A DNA stretch of 64,000 nt from Sphingobacterium paucimobilis HER1398. GTDB lineage: Bacteria; Bacteroidota; Bacteroidia; Sphingobacteriales; Sphingobacteriaceae. Below, piece after piece: positions 18,314 through 28,321 of this stretch. The notes beneath the pieces were generated by a model that was given only the letters and a program-made list of their open reading frames with translations, ran no database searches and was not told the origin of the DNA. Where the stretch lies: contig NZ_ATDL01000018.1 of the NCBI RefSeq assembly GCF_000416985.1, forward strand, positions 1-64,000. Direction: 5' to 3'. Position 1 is the stretch's first letter. Each line of letters starts with the position of its first letter. Both the position numbers and the translations under genes were made by a program.

Positions 18314-21300
18314 TTAAAATCCAATATTTAAACCAAACGAGAACGAACGCGTCAATGGATACACTGCTCCTGGCGTTTCTGGGTCTATTCCGTCATAGTT
18401 TGTGATGGTAAATAAGTTACTAGCTGAGAAGTTAAGACCAGCACTACTCAATCTTATTTTTTTCAATAAAGCCTCTCTGAAATTATATCCGATATGAACC
18501 GACCCAAAACGTACATAAGACACATTTTTCAACATAGATGCTCTTGTGATTGTACTAGAAGTTGGATTCGTCTGCTCCAAGCCCAGTGGTGCAGCATAGT
18601 GGTCTATAAGACGAGGATAAGCATCAGTAATTGGGTTCTCCGCTGTCCATACATTCGCTCGATCCTTATTTACATTCAAATGATGTAAGTATAAGTCATT
18701 ATAGCTCGTAGGGATGGGTTCACGAGTATTAGATCCAGTCTTCTCGATTGAATTGTAGTTAGTTACCGGATTAACCTCATCTAAGATTTTATTTCCAAAA
18801 CTGAAGTTTCCACCCACTGAGATAGACCATTCTTTATACTGTGCCCCAGTACTAAATCCTCCGGATACGGGAGCTGTACTCGTACCTAGGTAGAAAACGT
18901 AGTTATTAGGATCTCTTAAATCGGAAAATGACTCGATAACTGCGTCTGGTCTTACAGCATACTTGTATATTCCAGTGTTTGGGTCAATACCAATAGTCTT
19001 ACCAGAGAAAATACTATTTAATGGATAATTGATCTGCTGGTTTGAGGTTGCACTAATTGCCCCTGTAGCTGTAGTGAACTTAGTTAATTTATTCTGATTG
19101 TATGCTCCATTGACCGATACTGTCCACTTAAAGTCTTCTTTCTTTATTAAGACACCACCTAACGTAAGTTCTAAACCCGAGTTCTCTACAGCAGATGTGT
19201 TGAAATTTTGAATCGTAAACCCTGTTGTTGAAGCAACTTGTAATGTCGTAACTAAGTCGGTACTATTACGTTTATAATACTCGAACAAACCAGTAATACG
19301 ATTCTTTAAAAGTCCAAAATCTAAAGCTACCTTATAATCTTGTGTTTTCTCCCAACGCAAATTTTTGTTCGGGGCATTACCGATAGAGCCCATACGGTAG
19401 TAATCGTTATAAGATTTGCGGTAGCTGTTGAGGTAATCCATAATCAACTGTGGGTATACTGTACGATTGATATTACCCGTAAATCCAGTTGCCGCTTTCA
19501 AGCTCAAACTGCTAAAAACAGAAGAGATAGACTCGAAAAAATCTTCTTGATCGATGTTCCATGCCACACCCGCAGACCAAGTTGGGTTAAACTGTTGATT
19601 AGATCCAAAGTTGTTCGAGCCATCGGTACGTCCTGTTAGGCTCAATGTATACTTACGATCATAGTTATAGTCGGCAGAGACATAGAAGGAAGCAAATGCA
19701 TCCTGAACACGTGTCTGTCCAGATAGTCCGTCTACCATTGCTGCATACGCAATATAGCCATTGTAATCCACCTTGTCGCTTCCTATTGGAGCTGGTGGTA
19801 TCGGCATAGATGAGTTGCCCGTCACTTCGTCATAGCCATATCGTTTAGCAAAAATAGATTTTGCACGTTGCGAGCGGATTTCCGACCCCGCCAAGGCAGA
19901 GATATGGTGCTTACCTTTTAAGAAATTGCCTATCTCAAACTGCCCCCGTAGCATATAACTCGAGTTGTTGGAGGAGGTCTGTGTTATTGAGCCGTATTGA
20001 CGTTTCGACGGATAGGAGTCAAAATAAAGACGATCTCTAAATGCTGCACCTGTGTAGCGACCATTGATATTATCTGATTGGTTATTCGTATACGAATATG
20101 AAGCAATTCCAGAAAAACGCAGTAAGTCTGTGATTTTATACCCGACATTCGCTGTGATTGTTCCGGAGTAATTGTCCGTCTTACCATGCGTCTCGTTAAT
20201 CTCCCTCATGATATTATAACCATTTGGTGGAGTATAAATATCGTATCCACCACCATTGTATTCTTTTAGGCTATAGAAAGTGCGGTCATTGCGATAGGAT
20301 CCATCTTCATTATAAAGGCGTTCATAGGGGTTGGCAAAATAAGCATACTTGAATAAATCCTGTCCGACAGAAGGTTCTTTAGAGGTCTGTGCTGCAAGAT
20401 CTGTATTTAAGCCAATAGACAAACGGTCATTTGGTGTGATATCAATCTTTGCAGATAGGTTATAACGATCGTGCGAAGTCTTCTTTACTAGACCATTATT
20501 TGTTCCATAACCGGTTGATATATAATATCTGTTGCGCTCATTACCTCCAGACATACTTAGGTAATGGCTTTGTGATAGCGAGTTCTGGAAAAGCTCGTCA
20601 AACCAGTCCGTGGTATGAGCTCCAGCTTTCTGTAATACTTCGTTTTGCTCTTCCAAACTCAACCCAGCATACTCTCCTTTACCAGCTCTGACTGTACCTA
20701 CCAATCCAATTGTGGGATACTGTGTGTTATTTTCAAAACCAGTTTTCGAAAAGCGTTTCCATAGCTCCTCTTCCCACGCAATCTTCTCTTCCGAATTCAT
20801 CAGATCCATCATGCGTTGTGGACGGGCATTCACCGAGAAGTAGTTTGAGTAGCTCGTCTGCATCCGTCCGGCTTTACCCCTTTTGGTCGTTACCACGATA
20901 ACTCCGCCCGCTGCACGCGAACCGTAAATTGCCGCTGCAGAAGCATCTTTTAACACCGTCACACTCTCGATATCATTGGCGTTTATTCCTGCCAACCCAC
21001 CAGAGAAAATAGCATTAAAATCACCATTTTTGATCTGTGATGAAGAAATCGTTGGTATATCCTTTTGCAAAGGCACACCATCGACAACCCATAGTGGTTC
21101 CGCATTTCCGGTAATGGTATTTGCACCACGTATACGCACTTGCGAACTTTCTCCAGGTCTTCCCGACACCGATTTAATACTTACCCCTGCTACCTTACCT
21201 TGCAGTAGCTTATCAACGTTAAATAAAGGTTGATCTTTCAGTTTATCGCCATCCACAACAGCGACAGACCCTGTAGTGCGTCGGGTTGTCGTTTGCCCAT

Positions 21301-21688
21301 ATCCCGTAACCACCACCTCACCGATATTGATATCGTAAGAGCGCATTCTAACTTTAAGTGTCTTGTCAGAAGCGACAGTAATTTCTACAGGCTCCATGGT
21401 GATAAATGACACACGCACCTTAGTCCCTTTCGCTACGGTTACAGTAAAGTTTCCATCTGTATCGGTAACTAATTGCTGATTGCTACCGAGCACCGTAATT
21501 GTTGCTCCAGGTATAGTATTGTCATATTCATCGACAACTTTTCCTTTCACCGTAATCTGCTGTTTCTGTACAACAGTACTGTTCTCTTGAGCATAAGCTA
21601 TTCCAGTACCGACCTGAGCGATCGATCCCCACAGCAGCAAAGCCATGAGTTTACTGGGATAGCGCCTCGTTTGGCTACTCTTCTTCAT
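18314..21688 (-). CDS. SusC/RagA-family TonB-dependent outer-membrane transporter
   Basis: 1124 residues. After a long signal peptide (cleavage near GIAYAQ) comes a carboxypeptidase-regulatory-like domain (KGKVVDEYDNTIPGATITVLG), then the conserved VGEVVVTGYG-like box, here INIGEVVVTGYGQTTTRR. The plug follows (LLQGKVAGVSIKSVSGRPG, VRIRGANTITGNAEPLWVVDG, VLKDASAAAIYGSRAAGGVI), then a large beta-barrel ending in SFSFGLNIGF. It moves substrate captured by SusD across the outer membrane using TonB energy. Its first codons overlap the end of the S9 peptidase gene by 14 bases, so the peptidases and transporter form one transcription unit. Confidence 0.95.
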   Translation of the reverse strand: MKKSSQTRRYPSKLMALLLWGSIAQVGTGIAYAQENSTVVQKQQITVKGKVVDEYDNTIPGATITVLGSNQQLVTDTDGNFTVTVAKGTKVRVSFITMEPVEITVASDKTLKVRMRSYDINIGEVVVTGYGQTTTRRTTGSVAVVDGDKLKDQPLFNVDKLLQGKVAGVSIKSVSGRPGESSQVRIRGANTITGNAEPLWVVDGVPLQKDIPTISSSQIKNGDFNAIFSGGLAGINANDIESVTVLKDASAAAIYGSRAAGGVIVVTTKRGKAGRMQTSYSNYFSVNARPQRMMDLMNSEEKIAWEEELWKRFSKTGFENNTQYPTIGLVGTVRAGKGEYAGLSLEEQNEVLQKAGAHTTDWFDELFQNSLSQSHYLSMSGGNERNRYYISTGYGTNNGLVKKTSHDRYNLSAKIDITPNDRLSIGLNTDLAAQTSKEPSVGQDLFKYAYFANPYERLYNEDGSYRNDRTFYSLKEYNGGGYDIYTPPNGYNIMREINETHGKTDNYSGTITANVGYKITDLLRFSGIASYSYTNNQSDNINGRYTGAAFRDRLYFDSYPSKRQYGSITQTSSNNSSYMLRGQFEIGNFLKGKHHISALAGSEIRSQRAKSIFAKRYGYDEVTGNSSMPIPPAPIGSDKVDYNGYIAYAAMVDGLSGQTRVQDAFASFYVSADYNYDRKYTLSLTGRTDGSNNFGSNQQFNPTWSAGVAWNIDQEDFFESISSVFSSLSLKAATGFTGNINRTVYPQLIMDYLNSYRKSYNDYYRMGSIGNAPNKNLRWEKTQDYKVALDFGLLKNRITGLFEYYKRNSTDLVTTLQVASTTGFTIQNFNTSAVENSGLELTLGGVLIKKEDFKWTVSVNGAYNQNKLTKFTTATGAISATSNQQINYPLNSIFSGKTIGIDPNTGIYKYAVRPDAVIESFSDLRDPNNYVFYLGTSTAPVSGGFSTGAQYKEWSISVGGNFSFGNKILDEVNPVTNYNSIEKTGSNTREPIPTSYNDLYLHHLNVNKDRANVWTAENPITDAYPRLIDHYAAPLGLEQTNPTSSTITRASMLKNVSYVRFGSVHIGYNFREALLKKIRLSSAGLNFSASNLFTITNYDGIDPETPGAVYPLTRSFSFGLNIGF

Positions 21689-23939
21689 TCTTTGTAGTTA
21701 AATGGTTTTTAAAGTAATTATGAATTAGGTTCTGATAATAAGCATCTCCTAGACCGTGATCTTTCCCCGGAAGTACCATCATATCAAAATATTTGTTAGC
21801 TTTTATTAGTGCATTGGCCAACCTAAAAGTATTTGCTGGGTGCACATTGATATCGACATCGCCTGTGATCAACAGCAGCTTTCCTTCCAACCTAGAAGCT
21901 AGTTCCACAGCCGTCGGGATATACCCCTTTTTGCCGTCAGGGCTCAACCCATGATACGTTTCTCCCCACCATTGCGTGTAGATATTAGGATCGTAATTGC
22001 CAGATGCAGCCACAGCAACCTTGTAAAACTTGGGATAAGTCAATATAGCCGTCGCCGACATAAATCCTCCTCCCGAGTGCCCAAATATACCTACACGATC
22101 CAAGTCCATATAAGGTCTATCTTTAGCTAAACTTTCCAAGGTCAATTTATTGTCTTCCAACGCATAATCGCGCATATTCCCATAGCTATAGCTATGGAAT
22201 TTCAATCCCCTGTAGGGAGAAGATCCCCGCGAAGGCAACTGTACCACCACGTATCCCAAATCCGCCAAACTTTGATGATAGTTGTCGTCTATCACAAAAC
22301 TATGGGGTACAAAATCATCTTGCGGTCCTGGATAAACAGAAGCTATTACAGGGTATTTTCTGCTTGGATCTAAGTCTTTAGGAGTATATATCAGTCCATA
22401 GAGATTAGTCGCCCCATCGGCAGCCTGTGCAGTCACTTGCTCTGGAGCATGCCAACCTGTAGCTGTCAATGCGTTCATGTCCGCATGTCCCAGGTTCAGT
22501 AGCAATCGGCCGGAAGTATCACGTAATTCATAAGCAGCCGCTTTATTGATCGATGAATACTGATTGAGCAGATAACGTTTATTATCCGACAGCGTTATAC
22601 TGTGCTGAACTCCCGGAGCTGCCGTCAAAACCTTACCACTTTCACTCCTTATGTCAGCACGTAAATATTGTCTGAGATACGGATTGTTGTTAGTCTCGAA
22701 TCCATACACATCGATAAAGAGTGCATTAGAAACAGTATCAAGGTAATGAATACCGCCCGCCACATAGTCACCCGAGGGGCCCACTCTGTTCAATAAGTTT
22801 CCTGACAGGTCATATCTATAGTATTTACCAAAACCAGTGCGCTCAGACCAAAAGAGGATATCATTAGACCTTTCCAATATATGTACACTGAAAAGTTGCT
22901 CATTGATATGAGGCGTAGTTTTCTCTTTGATCAACACCTTTACTTTAGCCGATGCAAAATCCAGGCGACACAACTCCACCACATCATTTCGTCTGTTTCT
23001 GCGAAGAAAATAAACTCCTTCCGAATCAGTCCCTAGCCGAGGTGCAAAAAGATATGTTCTTCCATTAACGAGTTGTCCTGGTAGTATTAGACGTTGATCC
23101 TTTTCTACGATACTATTGACCAATCGTCTTTCTTGCGTTTTCGAGTTCCAGATTTCTATGCTGTACGTTGAAGTCTCTGCGTCGCCAGGCATCGGAAACT
23201 TATAAGTTCGAGTTACCGGGGCCGGTTGTTGCAGGCTATTGATCACGCTCATATCATCGATCATGCGCTTGTCTTCCCGTACAGAAACTATATAATCACC
23301 GGCCCATATCGCATTCGTACCCGATGGTTTGCTGGAATCCTGAGCGGCAGTGGCCGAAGTGTTAAAGGAAAAGTCTATCTCTCCATCATTGGTCATGCAG
23401 ACCGCTTCGCTGGCATCCTTTTTCTTTAGGTAAAGCTGATTGCCCTGCGCAAAAATATACATCGAACTGTCAGCGTTGAATTTCTGCCAATACGGAGTAG
23501 CGACTATGCTCCGCTTTGTTTTCCCCGACACCTCTTTTTTAAGCATCTCCAACTTCGTTAGAGTTCGCTTCTTCCAGTCATAACGATAAGTTTCCCCTTG
23601 GTGATTAAACTGGATTTGGTTACTTTTTTGTGTAGGTTCTATCCGGTATAACTTCCAATTTTTTAGATTTGCTACGCCTTCTTTTTCTAATGCGCGTTTG
23701 ACGTCAGCTTCATCAAATAGAAATTCTGTAGTCTTCTGTATAGCGCTTCCCCTATAAAAAGAAGTACCATTGGGGGTATCCCAACGGTAGTAAAATGTAT
23801 TCTCGTACCACTCTAGACTCAAGCTCGAGTTCAATACCAATGAGCCTGCAGACTCATACTTGAACGGTGAAGGAGGCTGTTGCGCCAAGGCTTGGCTAAA
23901 AAAAGCCAAGCCTATAATAAATATCTTATTTCCCCACAT
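21675..23939 (-). CDS. S9-family (prolyl oligopeptidase/DPP-IV-like) serine peptidase, exported
   Basis: 754 residues with a signal peptide ending in SQALAQ. The N-terminal ~500 residues form the beta-propeller gate typical of DPP-IV-like enzymes. The C-terminal alpha/beta-hydrolase domain carries the nucleophile in GHSGGGF (about 621), a likely catalytic Asp in TGDVDINVHP (about 692) and the His in GKDHGLGD (about 727). It would trim dipeptides or oligopeptides, often after proline, in the periplasm or at the surface. It overlaps the S8 peptidase gene upstream by 14 bases and SusC downstream by 14 bases, so it is firmly part of this operon. Confidence 0.9.
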   Translation of the reverse strand: MWGNKIFIIGLAFFSQALAQQPPSPFKYESAGSLVLNSSLSLEWYENTFYYRWDTPNGTSFYRGSAIQKTTEFLFDEADVKRALEKEGVANLKNWKLYRIEPTQKSNQIQFNHQGETYRYDWKKRTLTKLEMLKKEVSGKTKRSIVATPYWQKFNADSSMYIFAQGNQLYLKKKDASEAVCMTNDGEIDFSFNTSATAAQDSSKPSGTNAIWAGDYIVSVREDKRMIDDMSVINSLQQPAPVTRTYKFPMPGDAETSTYSIEIWNSKTQERRLVNSIVEKDQRLILPGQLVNGRTYLFAPRLGTDSEGVYFLRRNRRNDVVELCRLDFASAKVKVLIKEKTTPHINEQLFSVHILERSNDILFWSERTGFGKYYRYDLSGNLLNRVGPSGDYVAGGIHYLDTVSNALFIDVYGFETNNNPYLRQYLRADIRSESGKVLTAAPGVQHSITLSDNKRYLLNQYSSINKAAAYELRDTSGRLLLNLGHADMNALTATGWHAPEQVTAQAADGATNLYGLIYTPKDLDPSRKYPVIASVYPGPQDDFVPHSFVIDDNYHQSLADLGYVVVQLPSRGSSPYRGLKFHSYSYGNMRDYALEDNKLTLESLAKDRPYMDLDRVGIFGHSGGGFMSATAILTYPKFYKVAVAASGNYDPNIYTQWWGETYHGLSPDGKKGYIPTAVELASRLEGKLLLITGDVDINVHPANTFRLANALIKANKYFDMMVLPGKDHGLGDAYYQNLIHNYFKNHLTTKNEEE

Positions 23940-25479
23940 AGTCTTTTGCTATTTTTAATGCATCCAAAAGATTAGCGGTACCAGGTACTATAGCTTGCCC
24001 TTCCAGTTCGCTTGTTGTATTACGCAGTGCCGATGACTTGATGATGTCGGCTACTTCATATGCTTTTAGCTTGGGATAAGCTCCCCATACAACAGCCCCT
24101 ATACCAGATACAATAGGTGCTGAAAAAGAAGTACCACTTGCAGTACCATACTCATTAGCCGTCATCGTAGAAGTTACTTTATCACCAGGTGCAAATAGAT
24201 GTACGTTCTTGCTTCCAAAATTGGAGAACTTAGCGCGGCTTCCTGTGCGTGTCGATGCGCCCACCATCAGGTACGAATCTTGTTTCTTCTTGATGACCGA
24301 TGGTGCTTCCGGATACTTAGTCACCACATCGAGATCTTTAGCATCATTTCCGGCTGCTTGTACAACGAGTACATTTTTTTTAAGAGCATACTGCATAGCA
24401 TCAGTTACCCATTTTGAATGTGGCGAAAAGTATTTACCAAAGCTCATGTTAATAATATTGGCACCGTGATCTACAGCAAAACGAATAGCAAGAGCTACAT
24501 CCTTATCAAACTCATCACCATCCGGAACTGCACGGATCCCCATAAGCAAAGCATTCTCAGCTATCCCATCTATACCTATACCATTATTACGCGCCGCACC
24601 GATAAGGCCAGCTACAAATGTACCGTGATAGCTGCTCGAATCCACAAGTTGACTGTTTCCATAATATTTGTCTTTGATATTATCCTGTTTATCGCCTATA
24701 CTATCTCTAGGGTTCGACGTATTATTCAAGCTCTCAATACGTTTCACGGCAGTCAAATACTCACTTTTTTGAAAATCAAATATGGTCCCCCAACTGGTGG
24801 TATCAGCGAATTTATAGCTGGAGCGTACAGCAGCGTCGATATATTGTTGTGCGGTCGTATCCGCATTTTTCAAACTACCAACTTCTTTAAGGGGAATTGC
24901 ATTATGGTTTGATGAAGTCAAAGCCAATAAGGAATCCGTCAAAGCATAAGCCTCATAAGTAAGCTTGATATACGGAAAGAAATTTAGATAGCCCTGAATC
25001 TTAGAATCCGCCTTTACAGCTAAGAAATATTCGAATTCCTTGAGGTCTTCAGCTTTTGTAAAGTTTTCACGCTTTTTACCTTCATACTTAGGACGCAGTC
25101 TTTTATATTCTCTAAAAGATTCTGTACCAACCTTCGTAATGAGTTGTCCATCCTTCGTTCCCAGGTAATTCCAACCATGATTTGCATTCGGGTAATGTTT
25201 GTTATTGGCATTGGGATTCTGCCATAACTTCATTTTAAGATCTTCGTGGTTTACATCCAGGTCACCATCGATCACAGCGACAATGATAGGTTTCAGATTT
25301 ACATTTTCTTTTTTCAGCCACTGGTAAGCGTCTAGCGTAGATACCCCCCATACTTGAGTTGTATTTCTGTTTTCGTGATGCCAGTTTTTTGAAATAGATG
25401 TAGTAGTAGTTTGTGACCAGCCTATCTGTATAGAAAAAACAGATACAAGTACGCAGGCCAAGTTGCGAATCGTATTCAT
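23926..25479 (-). CDS. S8-family subtilisin-like serine protease, exported
   Basis: 517 residues from the ATG giving MNTIRNLACVLVSVFSIQ, which opens a signal peptide ending in GWSQ; the upstream start at 25506 only adds nine residues. The catalytic triad is visible: Asp in IVAVIDGDLDVNHEDL (about 70), His in SSYHGTFVAGLIG (about 282) and Ser in GTASGTSFSAPIVSG (about 448), with the oxyanion Asn in VVQAAGND. A ~200-residue insertion lies between the Asp and His motifs. It is the first gene of the six-gene operon and would start protein breakdown outside the cytoplasm, feeding the S9 enzyme and then SusCD. Confidence 0.92.
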   Translation of the reverse strand: MNTIRNLACVLVSVFSIQIGWSQTTTTSISKNWHHENRNTTQVWGVSTLDAYQWLKKENVNLKPIIVAVIDGDLDVNHEDLKMKLWQNPNANNKHYPNANHGWNYLGTKDGQLITKVGTESFREYKRLRPKYEGKKRENFTKAEDLKEFEYFLAVKADSKIQGYLNFFPYIKLTYEAYALTDSLLALTSSNHNAIPLKEVGSLKNADTTAQQYIDAAVRSSYKFADTTSWGTIFDFQKSEYLTAVKRIESLNNTSNPRDSIGDKQDNIKDKYYGNSQLVDSSSYHGTFVAGLIGAARNNGIGIDGIAENALLMGIRAVPDGDEFDKDVALAIRFAVDHGANIINMSFGKYFSPHSKWVTDAMQYALKKNVLVVQAAGNDAKDLDVVTKYPEAPSVIKKKQDSYLMVGASTRTGSRAKFSNFGSKNVHLFAPGDKVTSTMTANEYGTASGTSFSAPIVSGIGAVVWGAYPKLKAYEVADIIKSSALRNTTSELEGQAIVPGTANLLDALKIAKDYVGK

Positions 25480-25506
25480 TATATAGTGCGATTGGGTTAA
25501 AAACAA

Positions 25507-26004
25507 TCGCTAATGTAAGCAATAAAAAAACCAAAACAGGCATAAAAGCGCAAGGTTTGATTCAAAAAAATAAGCACGAAACACCCATATAGTTGTTTAT
25601 CAAACCAATAAGATGATGCAAGAGACCTAAATGTTACATTAAAAAGACTTTAAAAACACACAACTCACTCATATAATGCATCATACACTTATTGAAAAAC
25701 AATAAGTAAATAATCAACTATTGCTATTATAAAACAATTTGTATAAGCATTTTTTAGCCACTGCAACTACTTTTTCACGATCTTACATAAAACTGCACTA
25801 TTACTGAATCAAGCAGATAGATTAATATCGCGCATACAAATTGCTAAATCAGCCTATTCGAACATCCTCACGACAGCAGAGGTTAAAGGAATAAGTCTTT
25901 TTCTTGTATTCGTAGCATAGACACATATAGAGTTTTTAAAACATTTACATTATTTTCATGTTCTATCCTATATATACTAGTATTAACGATTAACTTCTTT
26001 ATCT
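25507..26004. other. AT-rich intergenic region between divergent genes
   Basis: About 500 bases separate the S8 protease operon (minus) from the baeRF-like gene (plus). I see no coding frame with gene-like sequence. An 8-bp inverted repeat ACTTATTG-N5-CAATAAGT lies at 25687-25707 and could be an operator or weak hairpin. Promoters for both directions must lie here. Confidence 0.5.
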
Positions 26005-27081
26005 ATGACATTACAACAACAGCTCCACGAGCTTGCCGAACAACGATCTGAAATCTCCGTAACGTTATCTTTCAATACCCACCGTACACATCCGGATAGC
26101 GCCCAGGATTCCATTATGCTAAAAAATATAGTCAACGAAGCCAAACAATCTGTCATCCTACAATTTGACAAAAAAAAAGCGCAACCTATTTTGGATCGTT
26201 TAGATCGGTTGATCAACCAGGTCGATGTACGTCACAACTTAGAGAGTCTACATGCCTTCGTCAATGCAGAAAGTACGGCTATAGTTCGGTCTCCTTGGTC
26301 CTTGGACAAAAACAGCATTACAATAGGTGAAAGGTTTGCGATTGCGCCTTTGCTAAAAATGGCAAACCGAAACTATGAGTATTATATATTGGTCTTATCC
26401 AAAAACACAACACAGGTCTTCCGCGTCATAGCAGACAAAGTGATCGATGAGGTAAAAAATGAGCACTTCCCCTTTGAAAATCCTTTATTCATTCCAGAAG
26501 CGGTAAGACGCAGCGATGCTAGAACAGTCGATAATCATGTACGCGAATATTTCAATCATGTGGACAAAGGGGTAGTCGAATTGAACAAAGCAAGTGGGAT
26601 GTCTTTCCTTGTTGTCAGTCTAGAAGAAAACTACACTGTTTTGCAACAAGTTGCCGACAGAAAGGGTATTTATTTGGGTCACAGCGCCATCGATTACAAC
26701 CATGTTGCTCCCCATGAATTAGCAAAACAGGCATGGGATAAAGTATCCCAGATCCAGCATCAGGAACGAGCACAGGCTATTGAACAATTAATGAGTGGCG
26801 TATCCCAAGGTCGGGTTTTAACAGATCTCCAAGAAATATATAGAGCATCCATAAACGGAAATGCAGAACTCTTAATTGTTCACGAAGATTTTCAGCAAGC
26901 AGTGACCAAAATCGGCGAACAAGAGATCAAACTAATCGACAAAAAAGACAGTTCACCTATGGACTATGACATTATAAGTGCTATAGCTTGGAACATACGC
27001 TCCAAAAATGGTCGGGTAATATTTACCCAGCAGGATCAACTCAAAGACCTTGGAAACATAGCATTGCTGACTAGATATTAA
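26005..27081 (+). CDS. baeRF-family (bacterial eRF1-like) protein
   Basis: 358 residues resembling the bacterial archaeo-eukaryotic release-factor-like family: an N-terminal helical/alpha-beta part (VTLSFNTHRTHPDS, ILDRLDRLINQVD), a central alpha-beta unit (YYILVLSKNTTQVFRV) and a C-terminal eRF1 domain 3-like part (LLIVHEDFQQ, DIISAIAWNIRSKNGRVIF). The GGQ motif of true release factors is not present, so peptide release as in eRF1 is not expected. In known families these proteins are linked to ribosome or stress functions, but the exact role is unproven. The gene is monocistronic and ends at a clear terminator. Confidence 0.75.
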   Translation: MTLQQQLHELAEQRSEISVTLSFNTHRTHPDSAQDSIMLKNIVNEAKQSVILQFDKKKAQPILDRLDRLINQVDVRHNLESLHAFVNAESTAIVRSPWSLDKNSITIGERFAIAPLLKMANRNYEYYILVLSKNTTQVFRVIADKVIDEVKNEHFPFENPLFIPEAVRRSDARTVDNHVREYFNHVDKGVVELNKASGMSFLVVSLEENYTVLQQVADRKGIYLGHSAIDYNHVAPHELAKQAWDKVSQIQHQERAQAIEQLMSGVSQGRVLTDLQEIYRASINGNAELLIVHEDFQQAVTKIGEQEIKLIDKKDSSPMDYDIISAIAWNIRSKNGRVIFTQQDQLKDLGNIALLTRY

Positions 27082-27093
27082 ATAAATACAAAA

Positions 27094-27134
27094 AAAAGCA
27101 ACACACTGTGGACTGATCACATGGTGTTGCTTTT
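27094..27134 (+). terminator. Terminator after the baeRF-like gene
   Basis: An 11-bp stem AAAAGCAACAC / GTGTTGCTTTT with a 19-base loop, 12 bases after the stop. The A- and T-rich arms suit termination in both directions, including the convergent peptidase gene. Confidence 0.75.
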
Positions 27135-27193
27135 CTATTATCTGATATCAACAACTCTCTTATCCCTCGATATCAAAAGATAATACTATCCGT

Positions 27194-28321
27194 CTAATTC
27201 CAAAACATTCGGTGAAATTCCGCATCCCTAGACCATTGCAACGTTTCATAAAAAGGCAATAAGTTATATTCGCGCTGCACAGGGACATAACACGACAGCC
27301 CTGAAAAAGCAGTTATCGGAGTACCCAGAAAATGTGACGTACTTGCCTTAAAGATCACCGCCTCACCTATCGCCTGCTTCAATTCGATCAACTCATTATC
27401 GGGGAAACTCTTTTCCAGCATATCGACAAAATCAAATGCTGGCGTGATAGAAAACGGATCCATATCCAGGCGCTGAATCTTCTGACGATCTATTTGAGGG
27501 ATCATCCCACTATTATCAACCAACAGACGTTTAGTTTCCTGAGCGACCTTTGCTAGGGATTCAGTAGCAACCAAAGAAAAAGTAGCTGACCTTTCCAACC
27601 CCTCTTTCGTTTCATAATAGTCTACGTAAGCTTTTGCTACCGACATAAGTCCCTGTTTTACATCTCTTTCAAACAAGAAGGTACTGATATGATGATAAGG
27701 CATCCCTACACTCAGCACTTCGGTTGGCGAAGCTAAGATGTAAGGCGTTACCTGACGCAACTCATAAAGAACTTCCACTGAGGCCATGGAACAAGCGTCA
27801 AAGATCAAAAAATCCAATCCTTGAGGCAATGCCGTTTTAAGATCCTGAACATCCATACTTTCCCGGTTATCGTCACCAAATGAACGGGTGCGCGGTGCCG
27901 CATAAGCTGACGCTGAAGCCCAATTCGTTGCATGGGACCACAGAATCGCTCCATACGATTCCGCAGGGGCAAGTCTCTTCATGTCGTCAAAAATCATCTT
28001 CATCACTGTAGGATCCGAAGAGTTATGATCGCCATAAGTTTTCAGCACCTTACTACGAATATCAGGAGTATTGTCTGCCACCACCTCGTACAATTTAGGA
28101 GCCTGACCAAATATCCGCGCATAGACAATCAACTTGCCCTCATTTCCCCTAAAGCTCTCCTCCATCTGATTCAGATTAACATAGGCATCCGATGCTAAAT
28201 CATTATTAGCGGCCATATACACCATTACCGTTCTGTAATTTGTCGGTATCGGCTCATCCTTTGCACAGCTCCAAAGGAGCAACGTAGTCAAAATAAAAGT
28301 ATATACAATCCTCATGAGCAT
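27194..28321 (-). CDS. Clostripain-family (C11) cysteine peptidase, lipoprotein
   Basis: 375 residues. The lipoprotein signal ends in LLLWSC (about residue 19), with a later possible start at the third codon. The clostripain-type caspase-like fold is shown by TVMVYMAANNDLAS, the catalytic His in GAILWSHATNW (about 127) and the catalytic Cys in LIFDACSMASVE (about 176). These peptidases usually cut after Arg or Lys and mature by self-cleavage. Its ATG overlaps the stop of the upstream coiled-coil protein gene, so the pair is translationally coupled. Protease tied to a membrane coiled-coil partner suggests a dedicated two-component unit, function unknown. Confidence 0.85.
   Translation of the reverse strand: MLMRIVYTFILTTLLLWSCAKDEPIPTNYRTVMVYMAANNDLASDAYVNLNQMEESFRGNEGKLIVYARIFGQAPKLYEVVADNTPDIRSKVLKTYGDHNSSDPTVMKMIFDDMKRLAPAESYGAILWSHATNWASASAYAAPRTRSFGDDNRESMDVQDLKTALPQGLDFLIFDACSMASVEVLYELRQVTPYILASPTEVLSVGMPYHHISTFLFERDVKQGLMSVAKAYVDYYETKEGLERSATFSLVATESLAKVAQETKRLLVDNSGMIPQIDRQKIQRLDMDPFSITPAFDFVDMLEKSFPDNELIELKQAIGEAVIFKASTSHFLGTPITAFSGLSCYVPVQREYNLLPFYETLQWSRDAEFHRMFWN

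Noticed and set aside
24418..24912. 164-codon frame opposite the S8 protease gene
   Set aside because: It lies fully antisense to a well-supported gene and has no family-like sequence.
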